Shown: positions 37,842 through 47,966, counted from the first letter of the stretch. The stretch: 53,226 bases of DNA from Candidatus Symbiopectobacterium sp. 'North America' (GCF_015762685.1 NZ_PEHF01000097.1:1-53226), one strand, 5' to 3'. The notes: a model not told the origin generated them from the letters alone. Made by a program: numbers and translations.

Positions 37842-39987
37842 TTGTTGACATTCATCTCAGGATTCCGGCGTTACCTATACAATAGCGGTTAGTTGTACAA
37901 CGCGCGTATTTTTATTGCCTTAGCCGGCACTGCGTTACTGCCCTGGTGGATGGGTCAACCAACCACTACCATTCCGTTAACGCTCGGGGTGGCGGCTGCT
38001 GCGCTGACCGATCTCGACGATCGGCTAACCGGCAGATTACGCAATTTGTTTATTACGCTACTTTGTTTCTTTATCGCGTCGGTATCCATAGAACTGCTTT
38101 TTCCTTACCCGTGGTTATTCGGCATCGGTCTGGCCTTTTCAACGGCAGGTTTTATTCTGCTCGGTGCATTGGGTCAGCGCTACGCCACGATTGCTTTTGG
38201 CGCTCTGCTCATTGCCATTTATACCATGCTGGGCGTGTCCCTGTATGACAATTGGTATCAACAGCCGCTTTTGCTGCTCGCGGGTGCGTTGTGGTACAAC
38301 CTGCTTACATTGTTGGGGCATGTTGTCTTTCCCATTCGTCCTTTGCAGGACAGTCTGGCGCGGTGCTTTGAGCAGCTTTCCCACTATCTGGATGCCAAGG
38401 CGACACTGTTTGATCCCGATATTGATGATTCGACCGATAACCCATTAATCGATGTGGCACTGGTTAACAGTGATGTGGTGGCAACGCTCAATCAAGCCAA
38501 AGCCTCTTTGTTAACCCGGCTACGCGGCGATCGCGGACAGCGTGGCACCCGCCGCACACTGCACTACTATTTTGCAGCACAAGATATTCACGAACGCGCC
38601 AGTTCCTCACACGTGCAATATGCTCAGTTACGAGAAACCTTTCGCCACAGTGATATTCTTTTTCGCTTTCAACGTTTATTGACGATGCAGGCACGCGCCT
38701 GTCGCCAATTGGCGCAATCCATTCTGTTACAGCAAAAATATCAGCACGATGGACGTATCGAGCGGGCGTTTGTTTATCTAGATGCTGCACTGCATGCTTT
38801 TTTTACCAAAGATGGCGCAAATACAGTCCAAGGAAAAGCACTGCGCCATCTGCTGAATAATCTGCGCGCCATTGATGCTCAGTTAATGAATATTGAATCA
38901 GAGCAATGGCTGGAATCGCAGCAGCAGATGGAAAAAAGTCTGGCTGATGATGGGCTGACCGGTTGGAGTGACATTCGGCTGCGCATCAGTCGTCATCTTA
39001 CACCTCGTTCAGCCTTGTTTCGCCACGCTATCCGTATGTCTGCCCTGCTCTGCGGGGGTTATGCGCTTATTCAACTGACGCACATGCAGCACGGCTATTG
39101 GATTCTGCTCACCAGCCTGTTTGTGTGTCAGCCAAACTACAATGCAACGCGGCGGCGTTTGGCGCTGCGTATCATCGGGACGCTGGCAGGCATCCTGATT
39201 GGGATACCGGTACTCTATTTTGTTCCCTCACTTTAAGGACAACTCACGCTGATTGTTATCAGCGGTGTGCTGTTCTTTGCCTTTCGCAACTGACAATATG
39301 CACATGCCACCCTGTTTATTACCCTATTGGTTTTGCTCTGCTTTAACTTGCTGGGTGAGGGTTTCGAAGTGGCAGGGCCACGCATTCTGGATACGCTGAT
39401 TGGCTGCGCCATTGCCTGGGCTGCCGTCACTTTTATCTGGCCGGACTGGCGCTTTCGCGGTTTACCTGCGGTCATCGATAAAACCATCAATGCCAACTGC
39501 CGTTATCTGGATGCCATTCTTGAACAATATCATCAAGGTAAAAGCAACAGTTTGCGTTACTGAATCGCGCGCCGCGATGCGCACAACAGCGATGCGGAGC
39601 TGGCCTCTGTTGTCGCGAATATGTCTTCTGAGCCCCATGCCATCAGAAATACGCTCGATGATGCGTTTCGCTTTATGTGTCTTAACCATACGCTGCTGAG
39701 CTATATTTCTACGCTCGGTGCCCACCGAGAAAATCTGGTGATGCCGCAGACGCTACAACTGCTGGATGACGCTATTTGCTATATTGATGCAGCACTGCAC
39801 CATCCTGACATTGACGTACAAACACAGCGAGAAGGGTTGTTGACACGTCAACAGCAGTTACAGCAACTTGCCCCCCGATCCAGACAGCAAGGAGCAACTG
39901 GTCTTGCAGCAAATTGGTCTGATCACCGATGTTTTGCCAGAAATGACGCAGTTGAAGCGGCCTCCGTTGAAAGAAGCTATCCGGTGA
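37842..39987 (+). pseudogene. yccS: yccS, FUSC-family inner-membrane protein, five lesions
   Basis: A perfect SD 'aaggag' lies before TTG 37842 ('LLTFISGFRRYLYNSG'). TAG at 37890-37892 sits where E. coli YccS has Trp. The frame then runs 447 codons matching YccS ('IPLTLGVAAAALTDLDDRLT', 'GDRGQRGTRRTLHYYFAAQD'). Further in-frame stops are TAA 39234-39236, TGA 39291-39293 and TGA 39561-39563, each followed by matching sequence ('LFFAFRN', 'HATLFITLLVLLCFNLLGEG', 'IARRDAHNSDAELASVVANM'). A frameshift lies in the C6 run near 39871-39876; the restored frame ends at TGA 39985-39987. The family resembles efflux components for aromatic acids; the substrate is unknown. Confidence 0.95.
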
Positions 39988-40083
39988 TATTACGCACTGT
40001 CAAAATGGTGCAGAGAAGACGCGAAGCATAAAAACATATAGCGCGGCATCATTGCCTTTGAAGATACCGCGCAAGTTGACGTT

Positions 40084-40701
40084 TCAGGTTTTAGGCAACG
40101 GCGCTGAATGGTGTTTATACCATTCAATCAGCTCGTTTCTTACCCCTTTTGGCAAAGCGGCCTGATGCGTTCTACAAATCGCGCCCGCCAACGCCAGTAA
40201 AATATTCACACTGGCATGTTTACTGACAGCTTTTAACTTCAAGTAGCTCTCCTTTGCGCCGTATTGTTGCAGCTCGTCAGCATTTCTGATTCCCGCCTTC
40301 CATAACATTCGCTCAAGATCGTGATTCAGATTGGGCAAATCCTTTAACCGTGTGCAGTGCTCACGCTCTGATTTATCCTGCTCTGCGCCCTCAAGCGACA
40401 TTTTGGCCAATTGTAGCAGCTGAGTCGGTTCCTCCCATAAGACCTCCCCCACCAGATAGTAACTCAACGGAACGGGCATGCCTCGTTTGGTATAAACCAG
40501 GTGCGGCATATTCAGTGAAAGCAAATGAGGCTCACAGCGCTTGTTAGCACGTAAATAAAGCTCTCCGTTGGAGATAAGGCCAAAGATCGTTTTATTTGCC
40601 GCGATGCTATAACCGCCAAATTGAGAACGGGTGGTAATTTCTCCCAATGAGGAGAAAGAAACTTTTGATTGCAAAATCCTTTTTTTGCATAACTGATTCA
40701 T
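40084..40701 (-). CDS. tfoX: TfoX/Sxy competence regulator
   Basis: 205 residues from ATG 40701 ('MNQLCKKRILQSKVSFSSLG'). The N-terminal TfoX domain ('RSQFGGYSIAANKTIFGLIS') and C-terminal domain ('LNHDLERMLWKAGIRNADEL') are both complete. In gamma-proteobacteria Sxy directs CRP to CRP-S promoters of DNA-uptake genes. An in-frame ATG 27 bp upstream is less likely. The frame is intact. Confidence 0.94.
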   Translation of the reverse strand: MNQLCKKRILQSKVSFSSLGEITTRSQFGGYSIAANKTIFGLISNGELYLRANKRCEPHLLSLNMPHLVYTKRGMPVPLSYYLVGEVLWEEPTQLLQLAKMSLEGAEQDKSEREHCTRLKDLPNLNHDLERMLWKAGIRNADELQQYGAKESYLKLKAVSKHASVNILLALAGAICRTHQAALPKGVRNELIEWYKHHSAPLPKT

Positions 40702-40881
40702 ACAACACCCTTTAGTATTGAAAATCAATCCTCTGTCTGTATATGTGTTCTTAACGTGTTAAAGTAATTAATCACAAGGTTGGTAAGGCTTCAAACACAA
40801 AATGTGATCTCCGCCCACTGCCATGCCAATTATGCGAAGCGCTTCCAAAAAAAACAGGTTGATTTTCATTCATAGCCGATA

Positions 40882-40901
40882 TACTGTATATGCATTCAGT
40901 A
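40882..40901 (+). promoter_or_regulatory. LexA operator (SOS box) of sulA
   Basis: TACTGTATATGCATTCAGTA keeps the CTGT...CAG core and AT-rich centre of the LexA consensus. It lies 21 bp before the sulA start. Confidence 0.9.
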
Positions 40902-40922
40902 ACACTAAGGATGAAACCCATC

Positions 40923-41419
40923 ATGCGTGCGCACTCTATTCGTTCAGAACGTCATCAGCCAGCCTCACTGCACAGCGCCCCGATGCCACGGCACACGGTT
41001 GCAGGATACGGCAGCGAAATCGACTACAGTGTTGAGCACCCAATGACAACGCTTCTGTTACTTCCTTTTTTGCAACAATTAGCCGCGCAATCACGCTGGC
41101 TACTATGGCTGGCCCCACAACAAAAACTTAGCCGCCACTGGTTACAGCAATCGGGTTTGCCCTTAGATAAAGTGATTCAACCTTATCACCTCAACCCCAA
41201 TGAAACCGTGGATGCAATGGAAAAAGCACTGTTAACGGGAAATTACAGCGTTGTCCTATGCTGGCTTGAGCACCATTTGACAGAAAAGAAAGTGTGCGTT
41301 TGAGGCAAGCTGCTCAAAAAGGAAACACCTACGGATTTATCATGAGACCACAGTGTATAAATGGAGAAGGCGATGGACTATTTTCTCGCCTAAAAATTCA
41401 TTCAACGCTGTACCATTAA
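40923..41419 (+). pseudogene. sulA: sulA, SOS cell-division inhibitor, frameshifted
   Basis: The frame matches SulA ('[20 protein letters not shown]', '[20 protein letters not shown]', '[20 protein letters not shown]') and then stops early with a foreign tail. A one-base shift in 'gaaaagaaagtg' (about 41284-41293) restores '[20 protein letters not shown]' and the conserved C-terminus 'LFSRLKIHSTLYH' to TAA 41417-41419. SulA blocks FtsZ assembly during DNA damage; the C-terminal tail contains Lon-recognition residues. The LexA box upstream is intact. The start at 40923 is favoured because the frame upstream of it runs into the operator. Confidence 0.92.
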
Positions 41420-41777
41420 GTAAATTAAGAGTTTTCTCATCTGCGTGTCGTCATCCTGGTTTGCTTGAGGCTAAAACCACGGATAAGCAGGTGTGATGCG
41501 CGTCGACCATTACGGATAAAAGTTGCAATTCGCCAAAATAAACTATTATTTGTTAGAAAGTATGTATGAAACGCGGTTTTTTCTACAAGGCAGATCATAT
41601 CGTACTTGTAACTTTCGTATCACGTTGTAGACTTTAATGCGCTGGAGTTGCTCTTTGCATAATGCCAGTTGGCTGGCAGTAAGTTATAAATTAAGAGCAG
41701 TGGCTTCAGTCAAGGATTTAACCAGAGGCCTATTGGCATTAATGCTGATTGCCGGTTTGGATGATAATGAGGCGTAA
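41420..41777 (+). promoter_or_regulatory. ompA promoter and long leader
   Basis: The 358-bp gap carries the ompA leader. Its last part ('ggatgataatgaggcg' before ATG) is nearly identical to the E. coli ompA ribosome-binding region, which is also where the sRNA MicA pairs. A stabilising 5' hairpin is expected but was not modelled. Confidence 0.65.
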
Positions 41778-42839
41778 ATGAAAAAAACAGCTATCGCAAT
41801 TGCAGTGGCACTGGCTGGCTTTGCTACAGTAGCACAAGCAGCCCCCAAAGAAGAAACCTGGTACGTTGGTGGTAAACTGGGTGTTTCTCAGTTCCACGAC
41901 ACCGGTTTCTACGGTAATGGCTTCGACGGCATTAACAATAACCCAATCAAGAGCAAACTGGGCGCAGGCGCATTCGTCGGCTATCAGGCAAACCAATATC
42001 TGAGCTTTGAATTAGGTTATGACTGGCTGGGCCGTTTGAAATATTCAGGCTCTCAGAACAGTGCAACTGACAGTGCCGCTTTCAAAGCTCATGGCGTTCA
42101 GTTGGCTGCGAAATTAAGCTACCCGGTAATGCAAGATCTGGAGGTATATACTCGTCTGGGCGGTATGGTATGGCGTGTTGACGCAAACGGCAAAAATGGC
42201 ACTACTCAGTTGAGCGACAGCGACACTGGCGTGTCCCCACTGGCTGCTGTCGGTATCGAATATGCTTTCGATCGTGACTGGGCTGCTCGCGTTGACTACC
42301 AGTGGACCAACAACATTGGCGATGCTGGCACCGTTGGTGCACGTCCTGATAACCTGCTGATGAGCGTTGGCGTTTCCTACCGTTTCGGTCAGGGCGATGC
42401 TCCGGCACCGGTTGCAGCACCAGCACCAGTTGTAGAAACCAAGCGTTTCACACTGCGTTCTGACGTTCTGTTCAACTTCGGTAAAGATACTCTGAAACCA
42501 GAAGGTCGTCAGTCTCTGGACCAACTGTACAGCCAACTGAGCAATCTGGATCCTAAAGACGGTTCTGTTGTTGTTCTGGGCTTCACCGACCGCATCGGTT
42601 CTGTAGAAACTAACCAAGCGCTGTCTGAACGCCGTGCTCAGAACGTCGTGTCTTACCTGGTATCCAAGGGTATCCCGGCTAATAAGATCTCTAGGCGTGG
42701 CATGGGTAAATCCAACCCGGTTACCGGCTCTACCTGCGATAACACGAAACCGCGTGCAGCGTTGATCGACTGCCTGGCACCGGATCGTCGCGTTGAGATC
42801 GAAGTTAAAGGCATCAAAGACGTCGTTTCTCAGTCTTAA
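41778..42839 (+). CDS. ompA: outer membrane porin A
   Basis: 353 residues with a signal peptide ('[20 protein letters not shown]'), an eight-stranded beta-barrel of about 170 residues ('[20 protein letters not shown]' ... '[14 protein letters not shown]'), a Pro/Ala hinge ('[14 protein letters not shown]') and an OmpA C-terminal peptidoglycan-binding domain ('[20 protein letters not shown]', with the conserved Asp and Arg). Codon use is strongly biased, as for a highly expressed gene. The frame is intact. Confidence 0.98.
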   Translation: MKKTAIAIAVALAGFATVAQAAPKEETWYVGGKLGVSQFHDTGFYGNGFDGINNNPIKSKLGAGAFVGYQANQYLSFELGYDWLGRLKYSGSQNSATDSAAFKAHGVQLAAKLSYPVMQDLEVYTRLGGMVWRVDANGKNGTTQLSDSDTGVSPLAAVGIEYAFDRDWAARVDYQWTNNIGDAGTVGARPDNLLMSVGVSYRFGQGDAPAPVAAPAPVVETKRFTLRSDVLFNFGKDTLKPEGRQSLDQLYSQLSNLDPKDGSVVVLGFTDRIGSVETNQALSERRAQNVVSYLVSKGIPANKISRRGMGKSNPVTGSTCDNTKPRAALIDCLAPDRRVEIEVKGIKDVVSQS

Positions 42840-42870
42840 GTTATTCGTTTCTGAATAATCTTATATTGAT

Positions 42871-42900
42871 AAAAAACCTCGCGATTGCGAGGTTTTTTTT
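42871..42900. terminator. bidirectional terminator between ompA and matP
   Basis: AAAAAACCTCGCGATTGCGAGGTTTTTTTT: an 8-bp stem with A- and T-runs on the two sides. Confidence 0.9.
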
Positions 42901-42928
42901 ACTTCCTTTTTGAAGAATTCTTTTTCGA

Positions 42929-43402
42929 TCAGCTGTTTTTTATGTTGCCATCGTCTTGAGACAAGATCGCTTTCAGATCCTGTTTTAGCAATGACATTTG
43001 ATTCGCATAACGTTCTTTTGACTCAGCATCTTCAATCAATTGCACTACGGTTTCTGACAGCGTCGCATTACGACGGGTTGCCAATGCCGCCAGCCGTTGC
43101 CAAACCAGATATTCAAGATCGATAGATTTTTTGCGCGTGAGCTGGCTTTCGGCATTGAAATGGCGCTTGCGGCGTGCGCGTATCGTTTGCTTGAGACGAT
43201 TTTCCAACGCAGGGTTCATGCACTGTTTAATCCAGGCAAGCACCAGCACCGGTTGGTTCGCCATTTTTAGCAACGCGTCTACCGCATCATCAGCCGCACT
43301 TTGCTCAATGAAGCGTGTGATGGCTTCACCTTCCCGGTGTTTTTTCACCAGGTATTTCCATTTCCAACCGCACTCAAGATTCTCTAAGTATTGATATTTC
43401 AT
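42929..43402 (-). CDS. matP: macrodomain Ter protein MatP
   Basis: 157 residues, close to the 150 of E. coli MatP. It begins '[20 protein letters not shown]' and holds the four-helix bundle and ribbon-helix-helix '[20 protein letters not shown]' with coiled-coil end. MatP binds matS sites, organises the Ter macrodomain and links it to the divisome. The frame is intact. Confidence 0.95.
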   Translation of the reverse strand: MKYQYLENLECGWKWKYLVKKHREGEAITRFIEQSAADDAVDALLKMANQPVLVLAWIKQCMNPALENRLKQTIRARRKRHFNAESQLTRKKSIDLEYLVWQRLAALATRRNATLSETVVQLIEDAESKERYANQMSLLKQDLKAILSQDDGNIKNS

Positions 43403-43615
43403 GATAAATTCTTCAGTGATCGTATAACGCTTACCTTAGCATAACAGTTTTTAGTCAATTTTCCTCTCAAGGCTCGCGTTTTTGCCATCAACGTCAAGAG
43501 GTGGCGTCATCACACATCAATTATCTATTTCCATAACGTTCCAACACTTCGTCTGTGCAGCAGGTATTATTCTTGTATAATCACGCTCTTCATTCAGACA
43601 ACTACCTTTGATACT

Positions 43616-45343
43616 TTGACCAGTAACCAACTTGCATGGCAGCATCTGCTGCCCGACCATACGCCTTACCAGTCTCTGTTCGATCGGGCAGACAAGCTTG
43701 AATCGCTGGATTTTGCTGCGCTTCAGCCCCGACTGGCGGATAGCCTGAAGGTATTTTGCCATCCGCGCTCACCGTCGCCCTATATGTTGGTGAAGGCAGA
43801 AGAGACCCATGATTACCTCGCACTTATTACAGGGGCGGTAAGGCATCTGTGCCCACCGATCTCAGCCCCTCACGGTAGCCGTTATCGTATTGAGCACGAT
43901 CGGGTTGAGATTCAACCGGCGCAGCAACTTGACGATAATTTCGCGGCCCAGCAGGCATGCGAATTCCAGGCATGGATCGAAGCAGAACAGTTATTCGGCT
44001 GTGTCCGTTATTTTAAGGAACGCATCAGCCTGCAACCCGGCTTATTACATCGTATCAATGGCGGCACGTTGATCCTGACCGCACGAACCTTGTTAGCACA
44101 GCCATTACTGTGGTTACGCCTGAAACAAATTATTGCAGAAGGCCAATATCATTGGTTTTCACCTGATGAAAGGCGTCCTTTACCCCTCACCATTCCGCCG
44201 ATGCCTATGAACATTCGGCTGATCGTGGTCGGCGATCGCGAAAGCCTTGGCGATCTACACGATATTGAACCCGACCTGCGTGACCTGGCCGTTTACGGTG
44301 AATTTGAATCCGAATTGCCGCTGATTGACGAAGATGATATGTCGCGCTGGTGTGCATACATTAATGCATTATGCACCGCCAATCATCTCCCCTTGCTCAC
44401 GGCAGATGCCTGGCCTTCATTGCTGCAATTAGCCGTGCGTTACAGTGGCGATCAGGGCAGCCTGCCGCTTTGTCCGCAATGGCTTACGCATCAGCTCAAG
44501 CACATTGCCATTTACGCTCAGGAAGCGCATATCACCGCTCAAACCATCACGGAGGCGATCGCCGCCCAACGCTGGCGAGAAGGCTATCTGGCAAAGCGTA
44601 TGCATGACGAAATTGAGCTGGGACAGATAGTGATAGAAACTGAGGGCGAAGTCGTTGGTCAAATTAACGGACTCTCGGTACTCGAATATCCTGGTCATCC
44701 GGTGGCATTTGGTGAGCCCACTCGCATTAGCTGTGTGGTTCACCCTGGCGATGGCGAATTTACCGATGTCGATCGCAAAGCAGAACTGGCAGGTAATTTA
44801 CACTCCAAGGGCATGATGATCATGCAGGCATTTCTGATTTCCGAACTGGAGCTGGAACAACAGTTGCCCTTCTCTGCATCGCTGGTGTTTGAGCAATCCT
44901 ACAGTGAAGTTGATGGTGACAGTGCGTCGCTGGCAGAACTGTGCTTATTAATCAGTGCATTATCACTGCAACCGATTAATCAGCAACTCGCGATCACCGG
45001 TTCGGTCGATCAGTTTGGCCGCGTGCAACCCATTGGCGGCGTCAATGAGAAGATTGAAGGCTTCTTTGAAATTTGTCAGCGACGAGAACTCACTGGCAAT
45101 CAGGGTGTCATTATTCCAGCGGCCAATCTTCGTCACTTGAGTCTGAATGCTGATGTGGTTGAGGCCGTTCGAGCCGGACAATTCCACATCATTCCAGTGG
45201 AAACGGTGCCGGAAGCCATCACGTTATTAACCAATATGCTCTATGACGATGAACAACAGCCGAATCTGTTAGGCTTGATCAAAGAACGTATTGCGCAATT
45301 CTCACCGCCGGAGCGACGCCGCTTCCCGTGGTTTTTTCGGTGA
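43616..45343 (+). CDS. ycbZ: Lon-like protease LonH (YcbZ)
   Basis: 575 residues. The C-terminal Lon proteolytic domain has the catalytic Ser in 'YSEVDGDSASLAELCLLISA' and Lys in 'GGVNEKIEGFFEICQRRELT'. The middle matches LonB/LonH ('FTDVDRKAELAGNLHSKGMM'). The start is a TTG at 43616, aligning with the family N-terminus 'LAWQHL'. An ATP-binding module is not obvious. It precedes fabA as in E. coli. Confidence 0.93.
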   Translation: MTSNQLAWQHLLPDHTPYQSLFDRADKLESLDFAALQPRLADSLKVFCHPRSPSPYMLVKAEETHDYLALITGAVRHLCPPISAPHGSRYRIEHDRVEIQPAQQLDDNFAAQQACEFQAWIEAEQLFGCVRYFKERISLQPGLLHRINGGTLILTARTLLAQPLLWLRLKQIIAEGQYHWFSPDERRPLPLTIPPMPMNIRLIVVGDRESLGDLHDIEPDLRDLAVYGEFESELPLIDEDDMSRWCAYINALCTANHLPLLTADAWPSLLQLAVRYSGDQGSLPLCPQWLTHQLKHIAIYAQEAHITAQTITEAIAAQRWREGYLAKRMHDEIELGQIVIETEGEVVGQINGLSVLEYPGHPVAFGEPTRISCVVHPGDGEFTDVDRKAELAGNLHSKGMMIMQAFLISELELEQQLPFSASLVFEQSYSEVDGDSASLAELCLLISALSLQPINQQLAITGSVDQFGRVQPIGGVNEKIEGFFEICQRRELTGNQGVIIPAANLRHLSLNADVVEAVRAGQFHIIPVETVPEAITLLTNMLYDDEQQPNLLGLIKERIAQFSPPERRRFPWFFR

Positions 45344-45345
45344 GA

Positions 45346-45362
45346 AACTGGTTTAACCAGAT
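45346..45362 (+). promoter_or_regulatory. FadR-type operator upstream of fabA
   Basis: AACTGGTTTAACCAGAT matches the FadR consensus (CTGGT-N3-ACCAG). FadR activates fabA in known enterobacteria from a similar position. Confidence 0.7.
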
Positions 45363-45377
45363 ATTTCTGGGTTGCTC

Positions 45378-45395
45378 AGCTTACAGGTGTAAGCT
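45378..45395 (+). promoter_or_regulatory. FabR-type operator upstream of fabA
   Basis: AGCTTACAGGTGTAAGCT is a perfect 18-bp palindrome of the AGC-TACA-N2-TGTA-GCT type expected for FabR, repressor of unsaturated fatty acid synthesis. It lies 16 bp after the FadR-type site. Confidence 0.65.
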
Positions 45396-45433
45396 AACCT
45401 GCGTGCTTAACTAGAATAAGGCTTACTGAGAAT

Positions 45434-45952
45434 ATGGTAGATAAACTCGAATCTTATACGAAAGAAGACCTTCTTGCCTCTAGCCGTGGTGAACTGTTCG
45501 GCCCTCAAGGCCCACAGTTGCCTGCCCCGAACATGTTGATGATGGACCGTGTCGTCAAAATGACGGAAGACGGCGGTAATCATGGCAAAGGCTATGTCGA
45601 AGCAGAATTGGATATTACGCCTGACCTGTGGTTCTTTGGTTGCCACTTTATCGGCGATCCGGTGATGCCAGGCTGCCTGGGATTGGATGCCATGTGGCAG
45701 CTGGTCGGGTTCTATCTGGGCTGGCTGGGCGGTGAAGGTAAAGGCCGTGCGCTGGGGGTAGGTGAAGTGAAATTCACCGGTCAGGTATTGCTAACGGCTA
45801 AAAAAGTCACCTACCGTATTCACTTCAAGCGCTTTATCAATCGCCGTTTGGTGATGGGAATTGCCGATGGTGAAGTGTTGGTTGATGGAAAGCAGATCTA
45901 TACCGCTGACGAATTAAAAGTGGGCCTGTTCAAAGATACCACCGCGTTCTAA
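45434..45952 (+). CDS. fabA: 3-hydroxydecanoyl-ACP dehydratase/isomerase
   Basis: 172 residues, full length. Catalytic His and Asp lie in '[20 protein letters not shown]' and '[10 protein letters not shown]'. FabA dehydrates 3-hydroxydecanoyl-ACP and isomerises the trans-2 to the cis-3 product, starting unsaturated fatty acid synthesis. It is essential, and intact here. Confidence 0.98.
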   Translation: MVDKLESYTKEDLLASSRGELFGPQGPQLPAPNMLMMDRVVKMTEDGGNHGKGYVEAELDITPDLWFFGCHFIGDPVMPGCLGLDAMWQLVGFYLGWLGGEGKGRALGVGEVKFTGQVLLTAKKVTYRIHFKRFINRRLVMGIADGEVLVDGKQIYTADELKVGLFKDTTAF

Positions 45953-45961
45953 TCGCTACAT

Positions 45962-45992
45962 GTGGACGGTTTTCCCGCCGTCCACGTTCTCT
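45962..45992 (+). terminator. probable terminator after fabA
   Basis: GTGGACGG / CCGTCCAC stem with an 8-nt loop; only a short T-rich tail (gttctct) follows, so it is moderate. Confidence 0.5.
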
Positions 45993-46000
45993 CCGCGCAG

Positions 46001-46666
46001 CTACAATGCGGCTCGTGTTGTCTGCACTTCATTACCGATCGACGCGCAAACGTCTGCCGGAATTTTCAGTTCCTGTGCCAGAGCATTGAGGTAGCTTTTC
46101 TCCATAAAGTGGTCGACATCAATCACCGCACAGCTTAAAAAGTAGACCTCCAGCGCTTCTTCCTCATTCTTAACCCCATTCGCTAACAGTGCAGGATCCA
46201 GCGGTTGGTCGATAGCGTCTTGTATTCAGGTTTCAGCTTCTGCACCCAGTTGAAGTTCATGAACGTTCTCTTTTATGCGTTGCTGTTCTGTGGCATCAAT
46301 ATGCCCATCACTCTTGGCCGCAAACACCAATGCCATGATCAAACGACAGGCGCGCATGTTGTCGCTGGATGACTGAACGCCAAAATCAGCATTCTCGATG
46401 TGAGTATCGCGTACACGCTTTTTGTATTGGTTCCACAGCATGACGCCAGCAGCAGCGCTTCCACCAATGATCAAGGCATTTTTGCCCAGAGACCCCAGCA
46501 TCTTTCTTGTTGATTTGTTCGCCAACAGCACCCCTGCCAAGCCACTAAACGCCGCAGGTTTGAGCATATCGCCCAGATTGCCATTTTTAGCGCTGCTCGC
46601 TGCCGAACCCGCTTTTGCTCTCGCAGCCCCCAGGAGCGTTTGTATCTGCTGCATCCATTGGCTCAT
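46001..46666 (-). pseudogene. YebE-like (DUF533) membrane protein, one nonsense codon
   Basis: From ATG 46666 the frame reads 'MSQWMQQIQTLLGAARAKAG', 'GLAGVLLANKSTRKMLGSLG' and 'ACRLIMALVFAAKSDGHIDA', typical of DUF533/YebE proteins (one Gly/Ala-rich membrane segment plus a TerB-like helical domain). TGA at 46226-46228 ends it after 'LGAEAET'. The same frame continues '[20 protein letters not shown]' and '[20 protein letters not shown]' to TAG 46001-46003. Intact length is about 221 residues. Function in the family is unclear. The N-terminal 146 residues could still be made. Confidence 0.85.
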
Positions 46667-46883
46667 TGCCGTCTCCCCGTTATCGTTGTCGGTATCATTA
46701 TCATCAGTGCACGTCAGGCGAACATTACCTGTATCTATGCATAGTAGAGCCTCTTCTGCCCGTTGTTTGTCAGGTAATGTATAACAATGAAAATGTGGCC
46801 TAGGCTCGGTTTTACCACTGCAAAGGCAATTCTGCGCTGGGATGGTTTGCGCTTTATTTTGACAAGGTATACTGCACACATCT

Positions 46884-46904
46884 AAGTGAAATAGTGTTTT
46901 ATTA
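46884..46904 (+). promoter_or_regulatory. KdgR-box-like site
   Basis: The 21-mer starting 'AAGTGAAATAGTGTTTTATT' agrees at about 16 of 20 positions with the KdgR palindrome (AATGAAACATTGTTTCATT type). It is 34 bp before the isomerase start and next to a TTGACA at 46859. KdgR represses pectin-catabolic genes in Pectobacterium and Dickeya. Confidence 0.5.
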
Positions 46905-46937
46905 TTTGTGTTTGTCCGTCACAATAAAGAAACGAAC

Positions 46938-47576
46938 ATGAAAATTGCATTGATTAACGAGAACAGCCAGGCTGCCAAGAACGCTATCATTGCCGAAGCG
47001 CTGACTAAAGCCGTTGTACCGCAAGGTCACACCGTATACAACTACGGTCAGTACACCGTTGATGACGCTGCACAACTGACCTACATCCAGAACGGTATTC
47101 TGGCAGCTATCCTGCTGAACTCTGGTGCTGCTGATTTCGTGGTAACCGGTTGCGGTACTGGTCAGGGCGAGATGCTGGCCTGTAACTCTTTCCCGGGCGT
47201 GATCTGTGGTCTGGTTGTTGACCCGTCCGATGCGTACCTGTTCTCCCAGATCAACAACGGTAACGCCGTTTCTCTGCCGTATGCCAAAGGCTTCGGTTGG
47301 GGCGCTGAGCTGAACCTGGAAAACCTGTTCACTCAACTGTTCAAAGAAGAAGGTGGCCGTGGCTACCCGAGCGACCACGTTGTTCCTCAACAGCGTAACA
47401 AGAAGATCCTGGACGCAGTGAAAGAAGTTACCTATAACGATCTGATATCCATCCTGAAAGGTCTGGATCAGGATCTGGTTAAAGGTGCTATTTCTGGTCC
47501 TAAATTCCAGGAATACTTCTTTGCCAACAGCAAAGATGCAGCGCTGACCAGCTTTATCAAATCGCTGCTGGCATAA
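46938..47576 (+). CDS. RpiB/LacA/LacB-family sugar-phosphate isomerase
   Basis: 212 residues from ATG 46938 ('MKIALINENSQAAKNAIIAE'). The RpiB-like fold shows 'LNSGAADFVVTGCGTGQGEM', with the catalytic-Cys loop 'TGCGTGQG', and 'ACNSFPGVICGLVVDPSDAY'. The C-terminal extension of about 60 residues is typical of the pectinolytic-enterobacterial group. Strong codon bias suggests high expression. A KdgR-like box upstream points to a role in hexuronate or pectin breakdown; I recall the name spiX for such a gene in Dickeya but am not certain. The exact substrate is unknown. Confidence 0.85.
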   Translation: MKIALINENSQAAKNAIIAEALTKAVVPQGHTVYNYGQYTVDDAAQLTYIQNGILAAILLNSGAADFVVTGCGTGQGEMLACNSFPGVICGLVVDPSDAYLFSQINNGNAVSLPYAKGFGWGAELNLENLFTQLFKEEGGRGYPSDHVVPQQRNKKILDAVKEVTYNDLISILKGLDQDLVKGAISGPKFQEYFFANSKDAALTSFIKSLLA

Positions 47577-47613
47577 TTTCCCTATAGGGAAAGTTACAGT
47601 GTCGATTTATCAG

Positions 47614-47642
47614 CCGCGGGTGGAAACACCTGCGGTTTTTTT
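47614..47642 (+). terminator. terminator after the isomerase gene
   Basis: CCGCGGGTG / CACCTGCGG stem, GAAA loop, then T7. Confidence 0.85.
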
Positions 47643-47757
47643 ATGCGTCAATCTGCACTTTTCGCGCGTCAGTCACCGAGTTATCGCATTCCATTCAGCC
47701 CGTATCACCTCAGGCGTTCACTGTGTAATCAGATGCGTGAAATCCATAAAATTCTGC

Positions 47758-47786
47758 TTGACCGAAAGCGGCCGACTCCCTATAGT
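47758..47786 (+). promoter_or_regulatory. promoter of tRNA-Ser(GGA)
   Basis: TTGACC and TATAGT are separated by 17 bp and followed by a GC-rich discriminator (ccgcccc), typical of growth-rate and stringently controlled stable-RNA promoters. Confidence 0.8.
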
Positions 47787-47816
47787 ACCGCCCCGTTGCC
47801 CTTGAACGGCAACCCC

Positions 47817-47906
47817 GGTGAGGTGTCTGAGTGGCTGAAGGAGCACGCCTGGAAAGTGTGTATACGTGAAAGCGTATCGAGGGTTCGAACCCCTCTCTCA
47901 CCGCCA
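47817..47906 (+). tRNA. tRNA-Ser (anticodon GGA)
   Basis: 90 nt from GGTGAGG to CACCGCCA with CCA encoded. Acceptor pairing GGTGAGG/CTCACC, anticodon loop CTGGAAA (GGA), long variable arm 'TACGTGAAAGCGTA' and GTTCGAAC T loop are all present. It matches enterobacterial serW/serX. Confidence 0.97.
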
Positions 47907-47915
47907 TATAAAAGA

Positions 47916-47943
47916 ACGCCCCTGAGCAATCAGGGGCGTTTTT
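47916..47943 (+). terminator. terminator of tRNA-Ser(GGA)
   Basis: ACGCCCCTGA / TCAGGGGCGT stem followed by TTTTT. Confidence 0.9.
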
Positions 47944-47966
47944 GCTTTTAGCTTACAGCCAGATTC

